DNA of 64,000 nt from Pseudomonas frederiksbergensis (GCF_035751725.1 NZ_CP142104.1:1240001-1304000), one strand, 5' to 3'; shown: positions 38,028 through 46,980, counted from the stretch's first letter. Made by a program: numbers and translations. The notes: generated by a model from the sequence alone, not told the origin.

Positions 38028-38407
38028 GGTCAAACTCCTGATCATCGAAGCGTCGAGGGGGGGCTTGCAGAGGTGCACTCAATGCGTACTTGCGAAGGGC
38101 AGGTTGGCGTCGACCGTCGATTCGATACGTCGCGTTCGATAGCGTGGATGCCCATGGGTATGGTCCTGGCAGAATGAAGCGCTTGATGTTGGCGCTGACG
38201 ACCATTCAATGGGGGCAGAGGCGATCTGGCTACTGTCGAACCTGACAGGTCGCGGCTGATTTCGACGAAAGGTAATCGTGGTTGTCCTGGGGGATGCGAC
38301 GACCACTCGGCAATCTTCATCAAATTGTCACGCAACTGTGGCAGCGCGCTTGAACAAACTTCATCAGACTCGCGCTCTACTGGGGTTCTGCGTTTTGGTA
38401 TTTGTTC
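38028..38407. other. 380-bp divergent intergenic region
   Basis: Separates the large Ig-like gene (minus) from the hydrolase gene (plus). It holds a half-conserved lux-box-like element at 38231-38250. A weak pair of CTGTCA-like repeats at 38325-38342 is too poor to call a Pho box. No gene is seen. Confidence 0.5.
38231..38250. promoter_or_regulatory. Partial lux-box-like element
   Basis: TACTGTCGAACCTGACAGGT keeps the right half CTGACAGGT exactly and CTGTC of the left half. It lies 204 bp upstream of the minus-strand 1325-aa gene, farther than the other sites. It is considered only because the related gene at 29202 has a clear site. Confidence 0.35.
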
Positions 38408-39427
38408 ATGCGTGTATTCATTTTCCTGGCCGCGTTGTTGTGCGGCTTGCCGTCGTTGGCGGCGTCTCGTTGTGATGTCAATGTCGCGACCCAACGGGTC
38501 GACCTGGACCAGGTAAGCCTGGCGTACCAGAGCATCGGGCGTGCGTCCGATCCGGCGTTGCTGCTGGTGATGGGCTTGGGCGGGCAGTTGATCCACTGGC
38601 CGGACGAAGTGGTGGTGGCGCTGTGTGAACAGGGTTTCCGGGTGATCCGCTACGACAACCGGGACGTGGGCCTGTCCACCTGGCGCCAGCCCCCTGGCAG
38701 CGCCAACCTGACATTCGAAGCCTTGCGCTACAAGCTTGGCCTGCCCGTGGCGGCGCCTTATTCGCTGACGGACATGGCCGCCGACGGCCTGGGCTTGATG
38801 GACGCGTTGCAGGTGCAAAACTTCCATGTATTAGGCGTCAGCATGGGCGGGATGATCGCCCAGCACATGGCCGCCATGGCGCCCCAGCGAGTCGAGAGCC
38901 TGACGTTGCTGATGACCAGTTCCGGCGCGCAAGGCTTGCCGGCGCCCAGTGAAACGCTGGTGCAGTTGTTGTCGCGGCGCAGTGCACCGAATCGAGAAGT
39001 GGCCCTTGAACAACAAGCAGACCTGCTGGCCGCGCTCGGCAGCCCGATGGTGATCGACGATCGACAGGCTTTGCTGCACCAGGCTGCGGTAGCCTACGAC
39101 CGGGCCTTCAACCCCGAGGGCGTGAAGCGCCAGATCATGGCGATCATGGCCGAGCCCAGCCGGGTAGCGCTGCTCAATCAGTTGCAGGTGCCGACCCTGG
39201 TGGTCCATGGGACCGCCGATCCGTTGTTGCCGGTGATGCATGGCGTGCATCTCGCGGCGCATATTCGCGGCAGCCAGTTGAAGCTGATCCCGGGCCTGGC
39301 CCATCGCTTTCAAGAAGCCTTCAAGGAACCGTTGCTGGGGGCAGTGTTGCCGTATCTGCAGCAGCACCGCGAAGACACTTCGCACTGGGCGCAGGTCGAG
39401 CCGGCACAGGCGCCGAATCTGCTCTAA
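38408..39427 (+). CDS. Exported alpha/beta-hydrolase
   Basis: Alpha/beta-hydrolase fold protein of 339 aa with a signal peptide ([19 protein letters not shown]). The nucleophile elbow is GVSMGG (Ser about residue 146), preceded by the oxyanion-loop-like [12 protein letters not shown] and YDNRDVGLS. The acid is likely the Asp in HGTADPLLP and the base the His in GLAHRFQ. Close relatives are annotated as esterases or peroxidase-like hydrolases; the substrate is unknown. Transcribed alone, ending at a REP palindrome. Confidence 0.83.
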   Translation: MRVFIFLAALLCGLPSLAASRCDVNVATQRVDLDQVSLAYQSIGRASDPALLLVMGLGGQLIHWPDEVVVALCEQGFRVIRYDNRDVGLSTWRQPPGSANLTFEALRYKLGLPVAAPYSLTDMAADGLGLMDALQVQNFHVLGVSMGGMIAQHMAAMAPQRVESLTLLMTSSGAQGLPAPSETLVQLLSRRSAPNREVALEQQADLLAALGSPMVIDDRQALLHQAAVAYDRAFNPEGVKRQIMAIMAEPSRVALLNQLQVPTLVVHGTADPLLPVMHGVHLAAHIRGSQLKLIPGLAHRFQEAFKEPLLGAVLPYLQQHREDTSHWAQVEPAQAPNLL

Positions 39428-39445
39428 CCGACGCCAGGGCGTTTT

Positions 39446-39475
39446 TGTGGCGAGGGGATAAACCCCCTCGCCACA
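39446..39475. repeat. REP-type palindrome between convergent genes
   Basis: TGTGGCGAGGGGATAAACCCCCTCGCCACA, 19 bp after the hydrolase stop, facing the LysR gene 3' end. It probably also serves as a terminator. Confidence 0.78.
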
Positions 39476-39513
39476 GATAAATCCCCTTTTCCCTGGGGAT
39501 CAGAGCAACGCAA

Positions 39514-40395
39514 CTACCGGGCCCGAGCCTGCTCCACCAACCACCCCATCAACTCTTGCAACGACCCCGACACCTCGGATTTGCGCGGATACACCAGGTG
39601 ATAACCCAACCCTGTCCTGACCTTCAGTTCAAACGGCATCACCAGCCGGCCGGCGCTGAGGTCGTCGCCGATCAGCGACCAGTCGCCAATCGCCACGCCG
39701 GTGCCCTGGGAAGCCATGGACATCGCCAGGTCCAGGGTTTCGAAATGCTGGCCCCTGCTGACATTGCTCAAGTGAACATCGGCCGCCGCCAGCCAGGCTT
39801 TCCAGTCGCGCTCGTCGGCGGTCGGATGCAATAGCAGGTGCTGTTGCAGATCGATGGGTAAAACCAACGGGACCGGACCTTCCAGCAAGGGGCGCGAGCA
39901 CACGGGGGTCAGCTGTTCATCGAACAGGTGCAGGCAAGCCAATGACGCATCGGGCGGCGGGCCGTAGATCACCGCCGCGTCGAACGCCTCACGCTGGAAA
40001 TCCACGCCGTGCCGGACCGTGGTGGTCAGTTCCACCGGCACGTCCGGTCGCTCCCTCTGCCATTGCAACAGGCGCGGCAGCAACCAGCGCATCACACAGG
40101 TCGGGGCCTTGAGTTGAAGAGTATGGTGCTTCTCCCCGATCTGCTCGACCGCTTCGCCGATCAGGCTGAATACCTGCTGCACCCGGGGCAACCAGGCCTG
40201 GCCCTCGGCGGTCAGGGTCAAGCCGCGTGCCTGGCGTTGGAACAGTGCATAACCCAAATGATCTTCAAGCCCGGCGATTTGCCGGCTCACCGCGCCTTGG
40301 GTGATGTGCAGTTGCTCGGCAGCCCGAGTGAAGTTGCAGCATTGGGCCGTGATCAGAAACGTGTGTAGCGTGGGCAGCGGTGGAAGTCGTTTCAT
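39514..40395 (-). CDS. LysR-family regulator (GcvA-like branch)
   Basis: Transcription factor of 293 aa. The N-terminal winged helix is LPTLHTFLITAQCCNFTRAAEQ followed by LHITQGAVSRQIAGLEDHLG. The effector domain follows from about residue 90. It is divergent from the aruI-aldehyde dehydrogenase pair across 160 bp, so it likely regulates that pair, perhaps in response to arginine or 2-ketoarginine; this is inference from position. Confidence 0.85.
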   Translation of the reverse strand: MKRLPPLPTLHTFLITAQCCNFTRAAEQLHITQGAVSRQIAGLEDHLGYALFQRQARGLTLTAEGQAWLPRVQQVFSLIGEAVEQIGEKHHTLQLKAPTCVMRWLLPRLLQWQRERPDVPVELTTTVRHGVDFQREAFDAAVIYGPPPDASLACLHLFDEQLTPVCSRPLLEGPVPLVLPIDLQQHLLLHPTADERDWKAWLAAADVHLSNVSRGQHFETLDLAMSMASQGTGVAIGDWSLIGDDLSAGRLVMPFELKVRTGLGYHLVYPRKSEVSGSLQELMGWLVEQARAR

Positions 40396-40555
40396 TTGGG
40401 TTCCGAGCCATGACGTGAGGACATGGCTAGTATGACTTTTTATCCATTGTTGCCGCTACGGCCTGACCGTTCCAATAACGCCATTCCCTCAGAGCAAAGG
40501 GGCCCGCCAGGTGACGTGCGGGGGCTCTTTTACAGACAAAAAAAAGGCAATGGCA

Positions 40556-42193
40556 ATGGCGACGTGCGGCGAAGTGTTGGTCAAGTTACTTGAAGGCTAT
40601 GGCGTCGAGCAGGTGTTCGGCATCCCCGGTGTGCACACCGTCGAGCTGTACCGCGGGCTGGCCCGCTCCAGCATCCGCCATGTGACGCCACGTCATGAGC
40701 AGGGCGCCGGTTTCATGGCCGACGGGTACGCCCGTGTCAGCGGCAAGCCGGGCGTGTGCTTCATCATTACGGGCCCGGGCATGACCAACATCACCACCGC
40801 CATGGGCCAGGCCTATGCCGATTCGATCCCGATGCTGGTGATTTCCAGCGTGCAGTCGCGCAGCCAGTTGGGCGGCGGGCGCGGCAAGCTCCACGAGCTG
40901 CCGAACCAGAGCGCGCTGGTGGGCGGCGTGGCGGCGTTTTCCCACACGCTGATGTCAGCTGCCGAATTGCCTGGCTTGCTGGCCCGGGCCTTTGCGTTGT
41001 TCCAGGCCGGGCGGCCGCGGCCGGTGCACATCGAGATTCCGTTGGATGTGCTCGTCGAGGACGCCGACGACTTGCTCGCCAGCACGCCAGTGAACATCAA
41101 TCGCGCCGGGGCCGCGCCCAATGCCGTGGAGCAAATGGCAGCCCTGCTGGCGACGGCCCGGCGCCCGTTGATTCTTGCCGGAGGCGGGGCGCTGGGCGCC
41201 GGGGCCGCATTGACCGAACTGGCCGAACGCCTCGACGCCCCCGTGGCGTTGACCATCAACGCCAAGGGCCTGCTGCCGTCGCGCCATCCGTTGTTGATCG
41301 GCTCCACCCAGAGCCTGGTCGCCACCCGCGCCCTGGTGGCCGAAGCCGATGTGGTATTGGCGATCGGCACCGAGCTGGCCGAGACCGATTACGACGTCAC
41401 TTTTGCCGGTGGCTTCGAGATTCCCGGTGCGTTGTTGCGCATCGACATCGACCCCGACCAGACCGTGCGCAACTACCCGCCGAAGTTGGCGCTGGTGGCC
41501 GACGCCCAGAGTGCCGCCCAGGCATTGCTCGATGCATTGAGCCGTCGCGTGCCCGGCGCGCGCGACGACAACTGGGGCGCGGTTCGTGCCGGACGGCTGC
41601 GGGCTGAACTCGATCGGCAATGGGACGCCGTGACCCGCGCCCAGACCTTGTTTCTCGACACCGTGTTGCAAGTGTTGCCGGATGCAGTGTTCGTCGGCGA
41701 TTCCACGCAGCCGGTGTACACCGGCAACCTGACTTTCAACCTGGAGCACCCGCGGCGCTGGTTCAATTCGTCCACCGGCTACGGCACCCTCGGTTATGCG
41801 TTGCCGGCGGCCATTGGTGCCTGGCTTGGCGGCGACGACAACGGTCTTGGCCGCCCGCCCGTGGTGTGCCTGATCGGCGATGGCGGGTTGCAGTTCACCC
41901 TGCCGGAACTGGCCAGCGCGGTGGAAGCCCGTACGCCGGTGATCGTGCTGCTGTGGAATAACCAGGGCTATGAAGAGATCAAGAAATACATGGTCAACCG
42001 CGCCATCGAACCGGTGGGCGTGGACATCTATACCCCGGATTTCATCGGTGTCGCCAAGGCCTTGGGCTGCGCCGCCGAAGCCATCGACGGCGTGACGCAA
42101 TTGCACGCCGCGTTACTCGCCGCTTGCGACCGGCAGGGCCCGACGCTGATCGAAATCGACCAGGCAACCTGGATGTCGCAGGTGGCGAAATGA
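40556..42193 (+). CDS. aruI: Thiamine-diphosphate enzyme, probable 5-guanidino-2-oxopentanoate decarboxylase
   Basis: Acetolactate-synthase-like ThDP enzyme of 545 aa. The ThDP glutamate lies in TPRHEQGAGFMADGYARVSG, and the C-terminal ThDP/Mg motif is GDGGLQFTLPELA with NNQGYEEIKKYM. AruI decarboxylates 2-ketoarginine to 4-guanidinobutyraldehyde in the arginine transaminase pathway. The following aldehyde dehydrogenase would take that product, which supports the call. The aruH transaminase is not in this window. AAGG lies 8 bases before the ATG at 40556; an ATG at 40550 is the alternative. The stop overlaps the dehydrogenase start (ATGA). Another branch of the acetolactate-synthase family cannot be excluded. 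Confidence 0.75.
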   Translation: MATCGEVLVKLLEGYGVEQVFGIPGVHTVELYRGLARSSIRHVTPRHEQGAGFMADGYARVSGKPGVCFIITGPGMTNITTAMGQAYADSIPMLVISSVQSRSQLGGGRGKLHELPNQSALVGGVAAFSHTLMSAAELPGLLARAFALFQAGRPRPVHIEIPLDVLVEDADDLLASTPVNINRAGAAPNAVEQMAALLATARRPLILAGGGALGAGAALTELAERLDAPVALTINAKGLLPSRHPLLIGSTQSLVATRALVAEADVVLAIGTELAETDYDVTFAGGFEIPGALLRIDIDPDQTVRNYPPKLALVADAQSAAQALLDALSRRVPGARDDNWGAVRAGRLRAELDRQWDAVTRAQTLFLDTVLQVLPDAVFVGDSTQPVYTGNLTFNLEHPRRWFNSSTGYGTLGYALPAAIGAWLGGDDNGLGRPPVVCLIGDGGLQFTLPELASAVEARTPVIVLLWNNQGYEEIKKYMVNRAIEPVGVDIYTPDFIGVAKALGCAAEAIDGVTQLHAALLAACDRQGPTLIEIDQATWMSQVAK

Positions 42194-43638
42194 ATTTCCC
42201 GACGACGCAAGACGGGCTGTACATCAACGGCGAATGGTGGGCGGGCGATCAACCGTTGCGGGTGATCAACCCGGCGACCGAGGCGCTGCTCACCACTGTT
42301 TATGGGGGCGATGAACAGGCCGTCGATCAAGCCTTGGAGGCCGCGACCCAGGCGTTCGGCCGATGGTCAAGCACCTCGGGTGCCGAGCGCGGCGCGTTGC
42401 TGCGCCGTATCGCTGTTGCCGTGCGAGATGCTCGTGGACGGCTCATGCACCTGCAATCGAGCAACAACGGTAAACCGCTGTTCGAAGCGGCCATCGATGT
42501 CGACGATGTGGCCGCGACCTTCGAGTATTACGCCGAGTTGGCCGAAGGTCTGGACGCTCGGCAGGACAGTCCATTGGCGTTGCCCAGCGACGATTTCAGC
42601 GCTCGCATTCGCCGCGAACCCTGCGGTGTGGTCGGCTTGATCGTGCCGTGGAATTTCCCAATGGTCACCACCGCCTGGAAACTTGCCCCGGCGTTGGCGG
42701 CCGGCTGCTGCGTGGTGCTCAAGCCTTCGGAAGTCACGCCGTTGCCGGAGCTGGAACTGGCCTCGATCATCGCCGGATGCGGCTTGCCCGACGGCGTGTT
42801 CAATCTGGTCTGCGGCACGGGCCTGGCGGTCGGCGCGCCGCTGGCGTCAGACCCGCGCGTGGCGAAGATTTCTTTCACCGGCAGCAACGCGGTTGGGGTG
42901 CAAGTGATGCAACGGGCGGCGGAAACGGTGAAGGGCGTGAGCCTGGAGCTGGGTGGGAAATCGTCCTTGCTGGTGCTGGCCGACGCCGACCTGGACCTGG
43001 CGGTGGAGCTGGCCTGCGGCGGCGGTTTCTTCAATGCCGGGCAGATGTGTTCAGCCACCAGCCGCGTGCTCGTCGCCGATGAACTGGCCGATGAATTCCT
43101 GCAACGGCTCAAGGCGCGCGCCGAGGCGATCCGCGTCGCCGATCCGTTCGACCCGGACGTGGAGATGGGCGCGCTGGTCAACCAGGCGCAATACCAGCGG
43201 GTGCTGGGGCACATCGACCGCGGCTTGAGCGCCGGGGCGACGCTGGTGTGCGGTGGCCAGCGCCCCGCGCATCTGACTCGGGGCTTTTTTTTACAGCCGA
43301 CCATCTTCACCCACGTGCCCCTGGACAGCGCGTTGTGGTGCGAAGAGATCTTCGGGCCGGTGCTGTGCGTACGCAGTTTCAGTTCCCAGGCGCAGGCGAT
43401 TGCCTTGGCCAACGACAGCCGTTTCGGGTTGGTGGCCAGCGTGGTCGGCCGCGATGTCGAGACGGCTGGGAAGGTCGCCGATGCTTTGCAGGCCGGGCTG
43501 GTGTGGATCAACGCTGCGCAGGTGATTTTTCCCCAGACCGCTTGGGGCGGCTACAAGCAGAGCAGTCTTGGCCGTGAATTAGGACCTTGGGGACTGGCGG
43601 CGTTCCAGGAAATCAAGCATGTAGTCCGGGCCGTCTGA
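42190..43638 (+). CDS. NAD(P)-dependent aldehyde dehydrogenase
   Basis: Class 1/2-type aldehyde dehydrogenase of 482 aa. The cofactor fold has IVPWNFPMVTTAWKLAPALAAG and FTGSNAVG, the catalytic Glu lies in VSLELGGKSS, and the catalytic Cys in NAGQMCSATSR. EEIFGPVLCV and a betaine-aldehyde-dehydrogenase-like end (GGYKQSSLGRELGPWGL) are present. Coupled to aruI by an ATGA overlap, it most likely oxidises 4-guanidinobutyraldehyde to 4-guanidinobutyrate, though this family has broad amino-aldehyde specificity. Confidence 0.85.
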   Translation: MNFPTTQDGLYINGEWWAGDQPLRVINPATEALLTTVYGGDEQAVDQALEAATQAFGRWSSTSGAERGALLRRIAVAVRDARGRLMHLQSSNNGKPLFEAAIDVDDVAATFEYYAELAEGLDARQDSPLALPSDDFSARIRREPCGVVGLIVPWNFPMVTTAWKLAPALAAGCCVVLKPSEVTPLPELELASIIAGCGLPDGVFNLVCGTGLAVGAPLASDPRVAKISFTGSNAVGVQVMQRAAETVKGVSLELGGKSSLLVLADADLDLAVELACGGGFFNAGQMCSATSRVLVADELADEFLQRLKARAEAIRVADPFDPDVEMGALVNQAQYQRVLGHIDRGLSAGATLVCGGQRPAHLTRGFFLQPTIFTHVPLDSALWCEEIFGPVLCVRSFSSQAQAIALANDSRFGLVASVVGRDVETAGKVADALQAGLVWINAAQVIFPQTAWGGYKQSSLGRELGPWGLAAFQEIKHVVRAV

Positions 43639-43725
43639 CGGCACGTGAGCAGGCCGCGCATGCCTGGATAAAAGGCATGTGCCGCGCACTGCTCGCGATG
43701 AGGCCGGCCCGACGCAACCCTCGGG

Positions 43726-44655
43726 TCAAACAGTCATCCGCAACCGTGCCAGATCCCGCAGCGGCGGCGCACCAAACAACCGGCTGTACTCGCGGCTGAA
43801 CTGCGAAGGGCTTTCGTAACCCACCCGATAACCCGCCGCCGACGCTTCCAGCCCTTCGGCCAGCATCAGCCGGCGGGCTTCCTGCAGGCGCAGTTGCTTC
43901 TGGTATTGCAATGGGCTCATGGCGGTCATGGCCTTGAACCGATGGTGCAAGGTCGAGACGCTGAGGTTCACTTCCCGGGCCAGGTCATCGATGCGCAGTG
44001 GCTGTTCGAAATGGCCATTGAGCCATTTGATTGCCTGGCTGATGCGGTGGCTCTGACTGTTGGCAATGGCGATTTCATATAGCCGGTAGCCCTGCGGGCT
44101 GCGCAACAGGCGGTAAAGGATCTCCCGGCGCACAAGGGGGGCGAGCATGGCGATGTCTTTCGGCGCATCGAGCAGGCGCGTCAGGCGCAGCACAGCGTCG
44201 AGCATGGGTGTGTCCAGGCGTTCGACATACAGCCCGCGCCCGGCGGGGCGGGTCGGCACGCCCAAGGGACCGGCATCGGCGATCAGCGCGGTGATTTCCG
44301 CCGGGTCGATGTCCAGGCGCAGCGCCAGGATCGGCTGCTCGGGCGAGACGTCGGCGATGCAACCGCTCAATGGCATCGAGACCGAGACCACCAGGTAATG
44401 CAGCGGGTCGTAGTTGAACAATTCGTCCGCCAGGCGCACCTGCTTGCTGCCCTGGGCCATGATGCACAGGGCGGGTTGCGCCAGCACTGGGGCGAATCTG
44501 TGCGGCTGGCTGTGGCGCGACAGGTGCAGCGAGCCGATGGCCGTGGCGTAGCTGCCGTCCTCGCAGGTGTTGCGGTCGATGATCGACGCCAGTTCGGCGC
44601 GCTGTTGTTCCAGGTACGTGTCCAGCGGGACGTGGGCGTGATCGAGTGGCGACAT
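43726..44655 (-). CDS. AraC-family regulator with AraC_N-type sensor domain
   Basis: Regulator of 309 aa. The N-terminal domain has LHLSRHSQPHRFAPVLAQPALCIMAQGSKQV, typical of the cupin-like AraC_N group. Two C-terminal helix-turn-helix units follow (IDDLAREVNLSVSTLHHRFKA; GYRVGYESPSQFSREYSRLFG). The start at 44655 has GAGG upstream; the frame extends 12 codons further. It is divergent from the ABM monooxygenase gene, its probable target. Confidence 0.86.
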   Translation of the reverse strand: MSPLDHAHVPLDTYLEQQRAELASIIDRNTCEDGSYATAIGSLHLSRHSQPHRFAPVLAQPALCIMAQGSKQVRLADELFNYDPLHYLVVSVSMPLSGCIADVSPEQPILALRLDIDPAEITALIADAGPLGVPTRPAGRGLYVERLDTPMLDAVLRLTRLLDAPKDIAMLAPLVRREILYRLLRSPQGYRLYEIAIANSQSHRISQAIKWLNGHFEQPLRIDDLAREVNLSVSTLHHRFKAMTAMSPLQYQKQLRLQEARRLMLAEGLEASAAGYRVGYESPSQFSREYSRLFGAPPLRDLARLRMTV

Positions 44656-44982
44656 GCCAGGGACCTCAGGGAGAAGGAAGCGATAAGACAAAGCTTATGT
44701 TTGTGCAAGGCATGGCGGTAGTCACATTCTGTTGAAAGCTTGCCTGATCCTGCACAACTGTCGGAGAGCGGACTGGGTTGCCCTGGCGAAACTTGCTTGA
44801 AACCTTTTGTTTCAACTACCGGCGAATCCAACCCATAAAGAGGAGAGCGGAAAATGTCCGGGCGCAGAATTGTGCAATGAGTCGGCAGGAATCGACTAAC
44901 GAAGCTGGCGTCGGGACGCTTAACCTTTGATCCTGTCGCAGCCTGTCCCCGGCTGCACAACGGATTACCTGGGAGGTTGAAC
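44656..44982. other. 327-bp divergent intergenic region (AraC / ABM)
   Basis: Promoter region without a convincing gene. The octamer TGCACAAC occurs twice (near 44752 and 44955) and could be part of AraC-family binding sites. An 8-codon open frame with a good ribosome site (44854-44880) is present but unsupported. Confidence 0.4.
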
Positions 44983-45336
44983 ATGACTACACAGATCCCC
45001 GTCAGCCACATGGCTTTTGTCCGGGCCCGCGCCGGTTGCTCCAAGCCATTGGGGGCACGCCTCAGCACCCTGATAGTGCCCTCGCGCCAGGCGCCCGGTT
45101 GCCTGCACTTTGCCTTGCAGCAATCGCAGTGCGACGCCGATCTGTGGCTGGTGTCCGGGCTGTGGGCCAACCAGCAGGCGATGGACGCTTATTTCAACTC
45201 ACCGGCCATGGCGATCTTTGCCGAGCTTGTACAGGACCTGGTGGTGAGTAGCCTGGATTTTCACACCTTTAGAGAAGTGTCTGCCCTCCAGGCGACCGAA
45301 GGGTGCATGGCGAAGGTACACAAACTGGCCGGTTGA
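44983..45336 (+). CDS. Antibiotic-biosynthesis-monooxygenase (ABM) domain protein
   Basis: Small ferredoxin-like-fold protein of 117 aa. It has the ABM pattern: FVRARAGCSKPLGARL, then PGCLHFALQQSQCDADLWLVSGLWANQQAMDAYFNSPAMA. Such proteins are cofactor-free quinol or heme oxygenases, or act in aldehyde/quinone detoxification. GGGAGG lies just upstream of the ATG. Its AraC-type regulator is divergent. Confidence 0.78.
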   Translation: MTTQIPVSHMAFVRARAGCSKPLGARLSTLIVPSRQAPGCLHFALQQSQCDADLWLVSGLWANQQAMDAYFNSPAMAIFAELVQDLVVSSLDFHTFREVSALQATEGCMAKVHKLAG

Positions 45337-45376
45337 AGGTTTAATGCCCCTTATTCCCACCGCCAGGATGTGCATT

Positions 45377-45610
45377 ATGGCACGCAAAGCCTTTGAAACA
45401 TTTGAAGCTGTTTCCGCTGTTGTTCCCAAGGAAGGCGGCGGCTATTACGCCGCCATCGCCACCAAGGCCATTGGCAGTGCCGAGAAGCCGCGTTTCAATA
45501 AAGTGCTCGAAGAGCAGACATTCGAAACCGCCGCCAAGGCCGATGAAGCGGCTGCCGTTCAGTTGACTCACCTGCAGGGCGTCGAAGAGGACGGCGGGTT
45601 GGTCTGGTAA
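45377..45610 (+). CDS. Small conserved-looking protein of unknown function
   Basis: 77 aa, starting MARKAFETFEAVSAVVP with AGGA about 9 bases upstream. It has no signal peptide or membrane helix and is alanine- and glutamate-rich (FETAAKADEAAAVQ). It begins 40 bp after the ABM gene on the same strand and may be co-transcribed. Codon use is normal for the genome and it ends before a REPIN. I do not recognise a family. Confidence 0.6.
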   Translation: MARKAFETFEAVSAVVPKEGGGYYAAIATKAIGSAEKPRFNKVLEEQTFETAAKADEAAAVQLTHLQGVEEDGGLVW

Positions 45611-45632
45611 TCAGCATTTCGTGGATTGCTTT

Positions 45633-45724
45633 TGTGGCGAGGGGATTTATCCCCGCTGGGCTGCGCAGCGCCCCCTTTTTGGTGGGCGCTGCGCACCCAG
45701 GCGGGAGCAAGCTCCCTCGCCACA
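45633..45724. repeat. REPIN with long internal hairpin
   Basis: Outer ends TGTGGCGAGGG / CCCTCGCCACA enclose inner arms around CTGGGCTGCGCAGCGCCC and GGGCGCTGCGCACCCAG. It lies between convergent genes and probably stops transcription from both sides. Confidence 0.75.
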
Positions 45725-45740
45725 GGAATCGCGCTGATCC

Positions 45741-46361
45741 TTACTTTGGGCGGTGCATCCTGAACAACGCCTCCGGCCCCAACTGGAAATAATCCGCCGG
45801 CCCGCCGCCGCGCAAGATCGGTTCGGCGGCGGCGGTATCGTAGACCCCGTCTTTCAACAGCCATTGGGCGATATGCACGGCGACCACTTCGCCGAGGATC
45901 AGCCAGCTCGGCACCAGCCCTTTGTCCGCCCGCTGCAACTGAATGATCTGGGTGACCTTGCACTCGAAGGACACCGGGCTCTCGGCCACGCGTGGTACCT
46001 GGATCACTCGCGAAGCCGCGGTCGTCAAACCCGCCAACTCGAACTCATTGACCTCTGGCGCGACCATCGCGCAGCTCTGGTTCATTTGCTCGGCCAAGGG
46101 GCGCGTGGCCAGGTTCCAGGCGAACTCGCCGGTCTGTTCGATGTTGTTCAGGCTGTCTTTGCGCCCGACGCTGGAGAAACCGATGATCGGCGGAACGTAG
46201 TTGAAGGCGTTGAAGAAACTGTAGGGCGCCAGGTTCAGGCGGCCTTCGGCATCCTGGGACGAAATCCAACCTATTGGCCGTGGGCCGACGATGGCGTTGA
46301 ACGGGTCGTGGGGCAAGCCGTGGCCGTTGGCGGGTTCGTAGAAATGGATGTCGTCGGGCAT
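45741..46361 (-). CDS. Flavin reductase family protein
   Basis: FMN-binding split-barrel protein of 206 aa. The motifs are FNAIVGPRPIGWISSQDAEGRLNLAPYSFFNAF and GEFAWNLATRPLAEQMN with a cysteine-containing segment after it. Members reduce flavin for partner monooxygenases or bind flavin for unknown reactions. It is a single gene; the nearby ABM protein does not need flavin, so no functional link can be claimed. Confidence 0.85.
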   Translation of the reverse strand: MPDDIHFYEPANGHGLPHDPFNAIVGPRPIGWISSQDAEGRLNLAPYSFFNAFNYVPPIIGFSSVGRKDSLNNIEQTGEFAWNLATRPLAEQMNQSCAMVAPEVNEFELAGLTTAASRVIQVPRVAESPVSFECKVTQIIQLQRADKGLVPSWLILGEVVAVHIAQWLLKDGVYDTAAAEPILRGGGPADYFQLGPEALFRMHRPK

Positions 46362-46528
46362 GGCTGGAGAACGTCCTGCGGTGGGGTTTCAAGGGAATCG
46401 AGGATAGTGCAGGGCCCCGCCGTTTTTGTCAGCACCCTGGAGCCCCCTCCTACAGTGGATTTTGTAGTCAGGGAAATCGTGCTCCGCTGTTATCGCTGTG
46501 CTGGTTTCACATGCGCCATAAATAACTA

Positions 46529-46548
46529 AGCCCGGCCGAAGCCGGGCT
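46529..46548 (-). terminator. Terminator hairpin of the repeat-protein gene
   Basis: AGCCCGGC-CGAA-GCCGGGCT stem with a stable tetraloop, 22 bp beyond the stop of the minus-strand repeat gene, then T-rich sequence. Confidence 0.7.
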
Positions 46549-46569
46549 GTGAGAGTGCCTTCGTGGTTG

Positions 46570-46980
46570 TTAGCTGATGGCGGCGCCGTTGGTACGATCG
46601 AAGCCATCTTCAGCGACGGTGTTGCCGTTGGTGCGATCGAAGCCATCTTCAGCGACGGTGTTGCCGTTGGTGCGGTCGAAGCCATCTTCAGCGACGGTGT
46701 TGCCGTTGGTACGATCGAAGCCATCTTCAGCGACGGTGTTGCCGTTGGTGCGGTCGAAGCCATCTTCAGCGACGGTGTTGCCGTTGGTGCGGTCGAAGCC
46801 ATCTTCAGCGACGGTAGCGCCGTTAGTGCGATCGAAACCATCAGCGGCGAGGGTGGCAGCGCCGGTGCGCTCATAACCATCGGCGGCGATGGCCGAGCTG
46901 GTGCGGTCGAAACCGTCGGCGGCGAAGGTGTTGGCGGCCAGTACGGAGAGGGTCAGGGCGATGATCAGTTTGGTTTTCAT
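46570..46980 (-). CDS. Exported 13-residue tandem-repeat protein
   Basis: 136-aa precursor: a signal peptide of 20 residues (MKTKLIIALTLSVLAANTFA) followed only by nine consecutive 12-13 residue units. The first three are divergent (ADGFDRTSSAIA, ADGYERTGAATLA, ADGFDRTNGATVA), then five are identical at protein level (EDGFDRTNGNTVA) and the last is EDGFDRTNGAAIS. No cysteine is present, and the mature protein is acidic with regular D-G-F-D-R-T. The function is not known to me. Short Asp-rich repeats could bind metal or form a beta-solenoid; a repetitive peptide precursor is also conceivable. It has its own terminator and an AT-rich promoter region. Confidence 0.8.
   Translation of the reverse strand: MKTKLIIALTLSVLAANTFAADGFDRTSSAIAADGYERTGAATLAADGFDRTNGATVAEDGFDRTNGNTVAEDGFDRTNGNTVAEDGFDRTNGNTVAEDGFDRTNGNTVAEDGFDRTNGNTVAEDGFDRTNGAAIS
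46612..46806. repeat. Tandem repeat, five 39-bp units
   Basis: Five in-frame 39-bp copies that differ by only a few bases (for example gtgcgatcg / gtgcggtcg / gtacgatcg), encoding identical peptide. Unit identity suggests recent expansion; copy number may vary between strains. Confidence 0.9.

Noticed and set aside
38325..38342. Possible Pho box before the hydrolase gene
   Set aside because: TTGTCAC-GCAA-CTGTGGC matches the direct-repeat consensus poorly in the second half.
44854..44880. Eight-codon leader peptide upstream of the ABM gene
   Set aside because: A good GAGGAG is present, but no attenuator hairpin or codon bias supports regulation, and so short a frame occurs by chance.
46612..46806. 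CRISPR array
   Set aside because: Direct repeats are contiguous and coding, with no spacers and no cas genes nearby.
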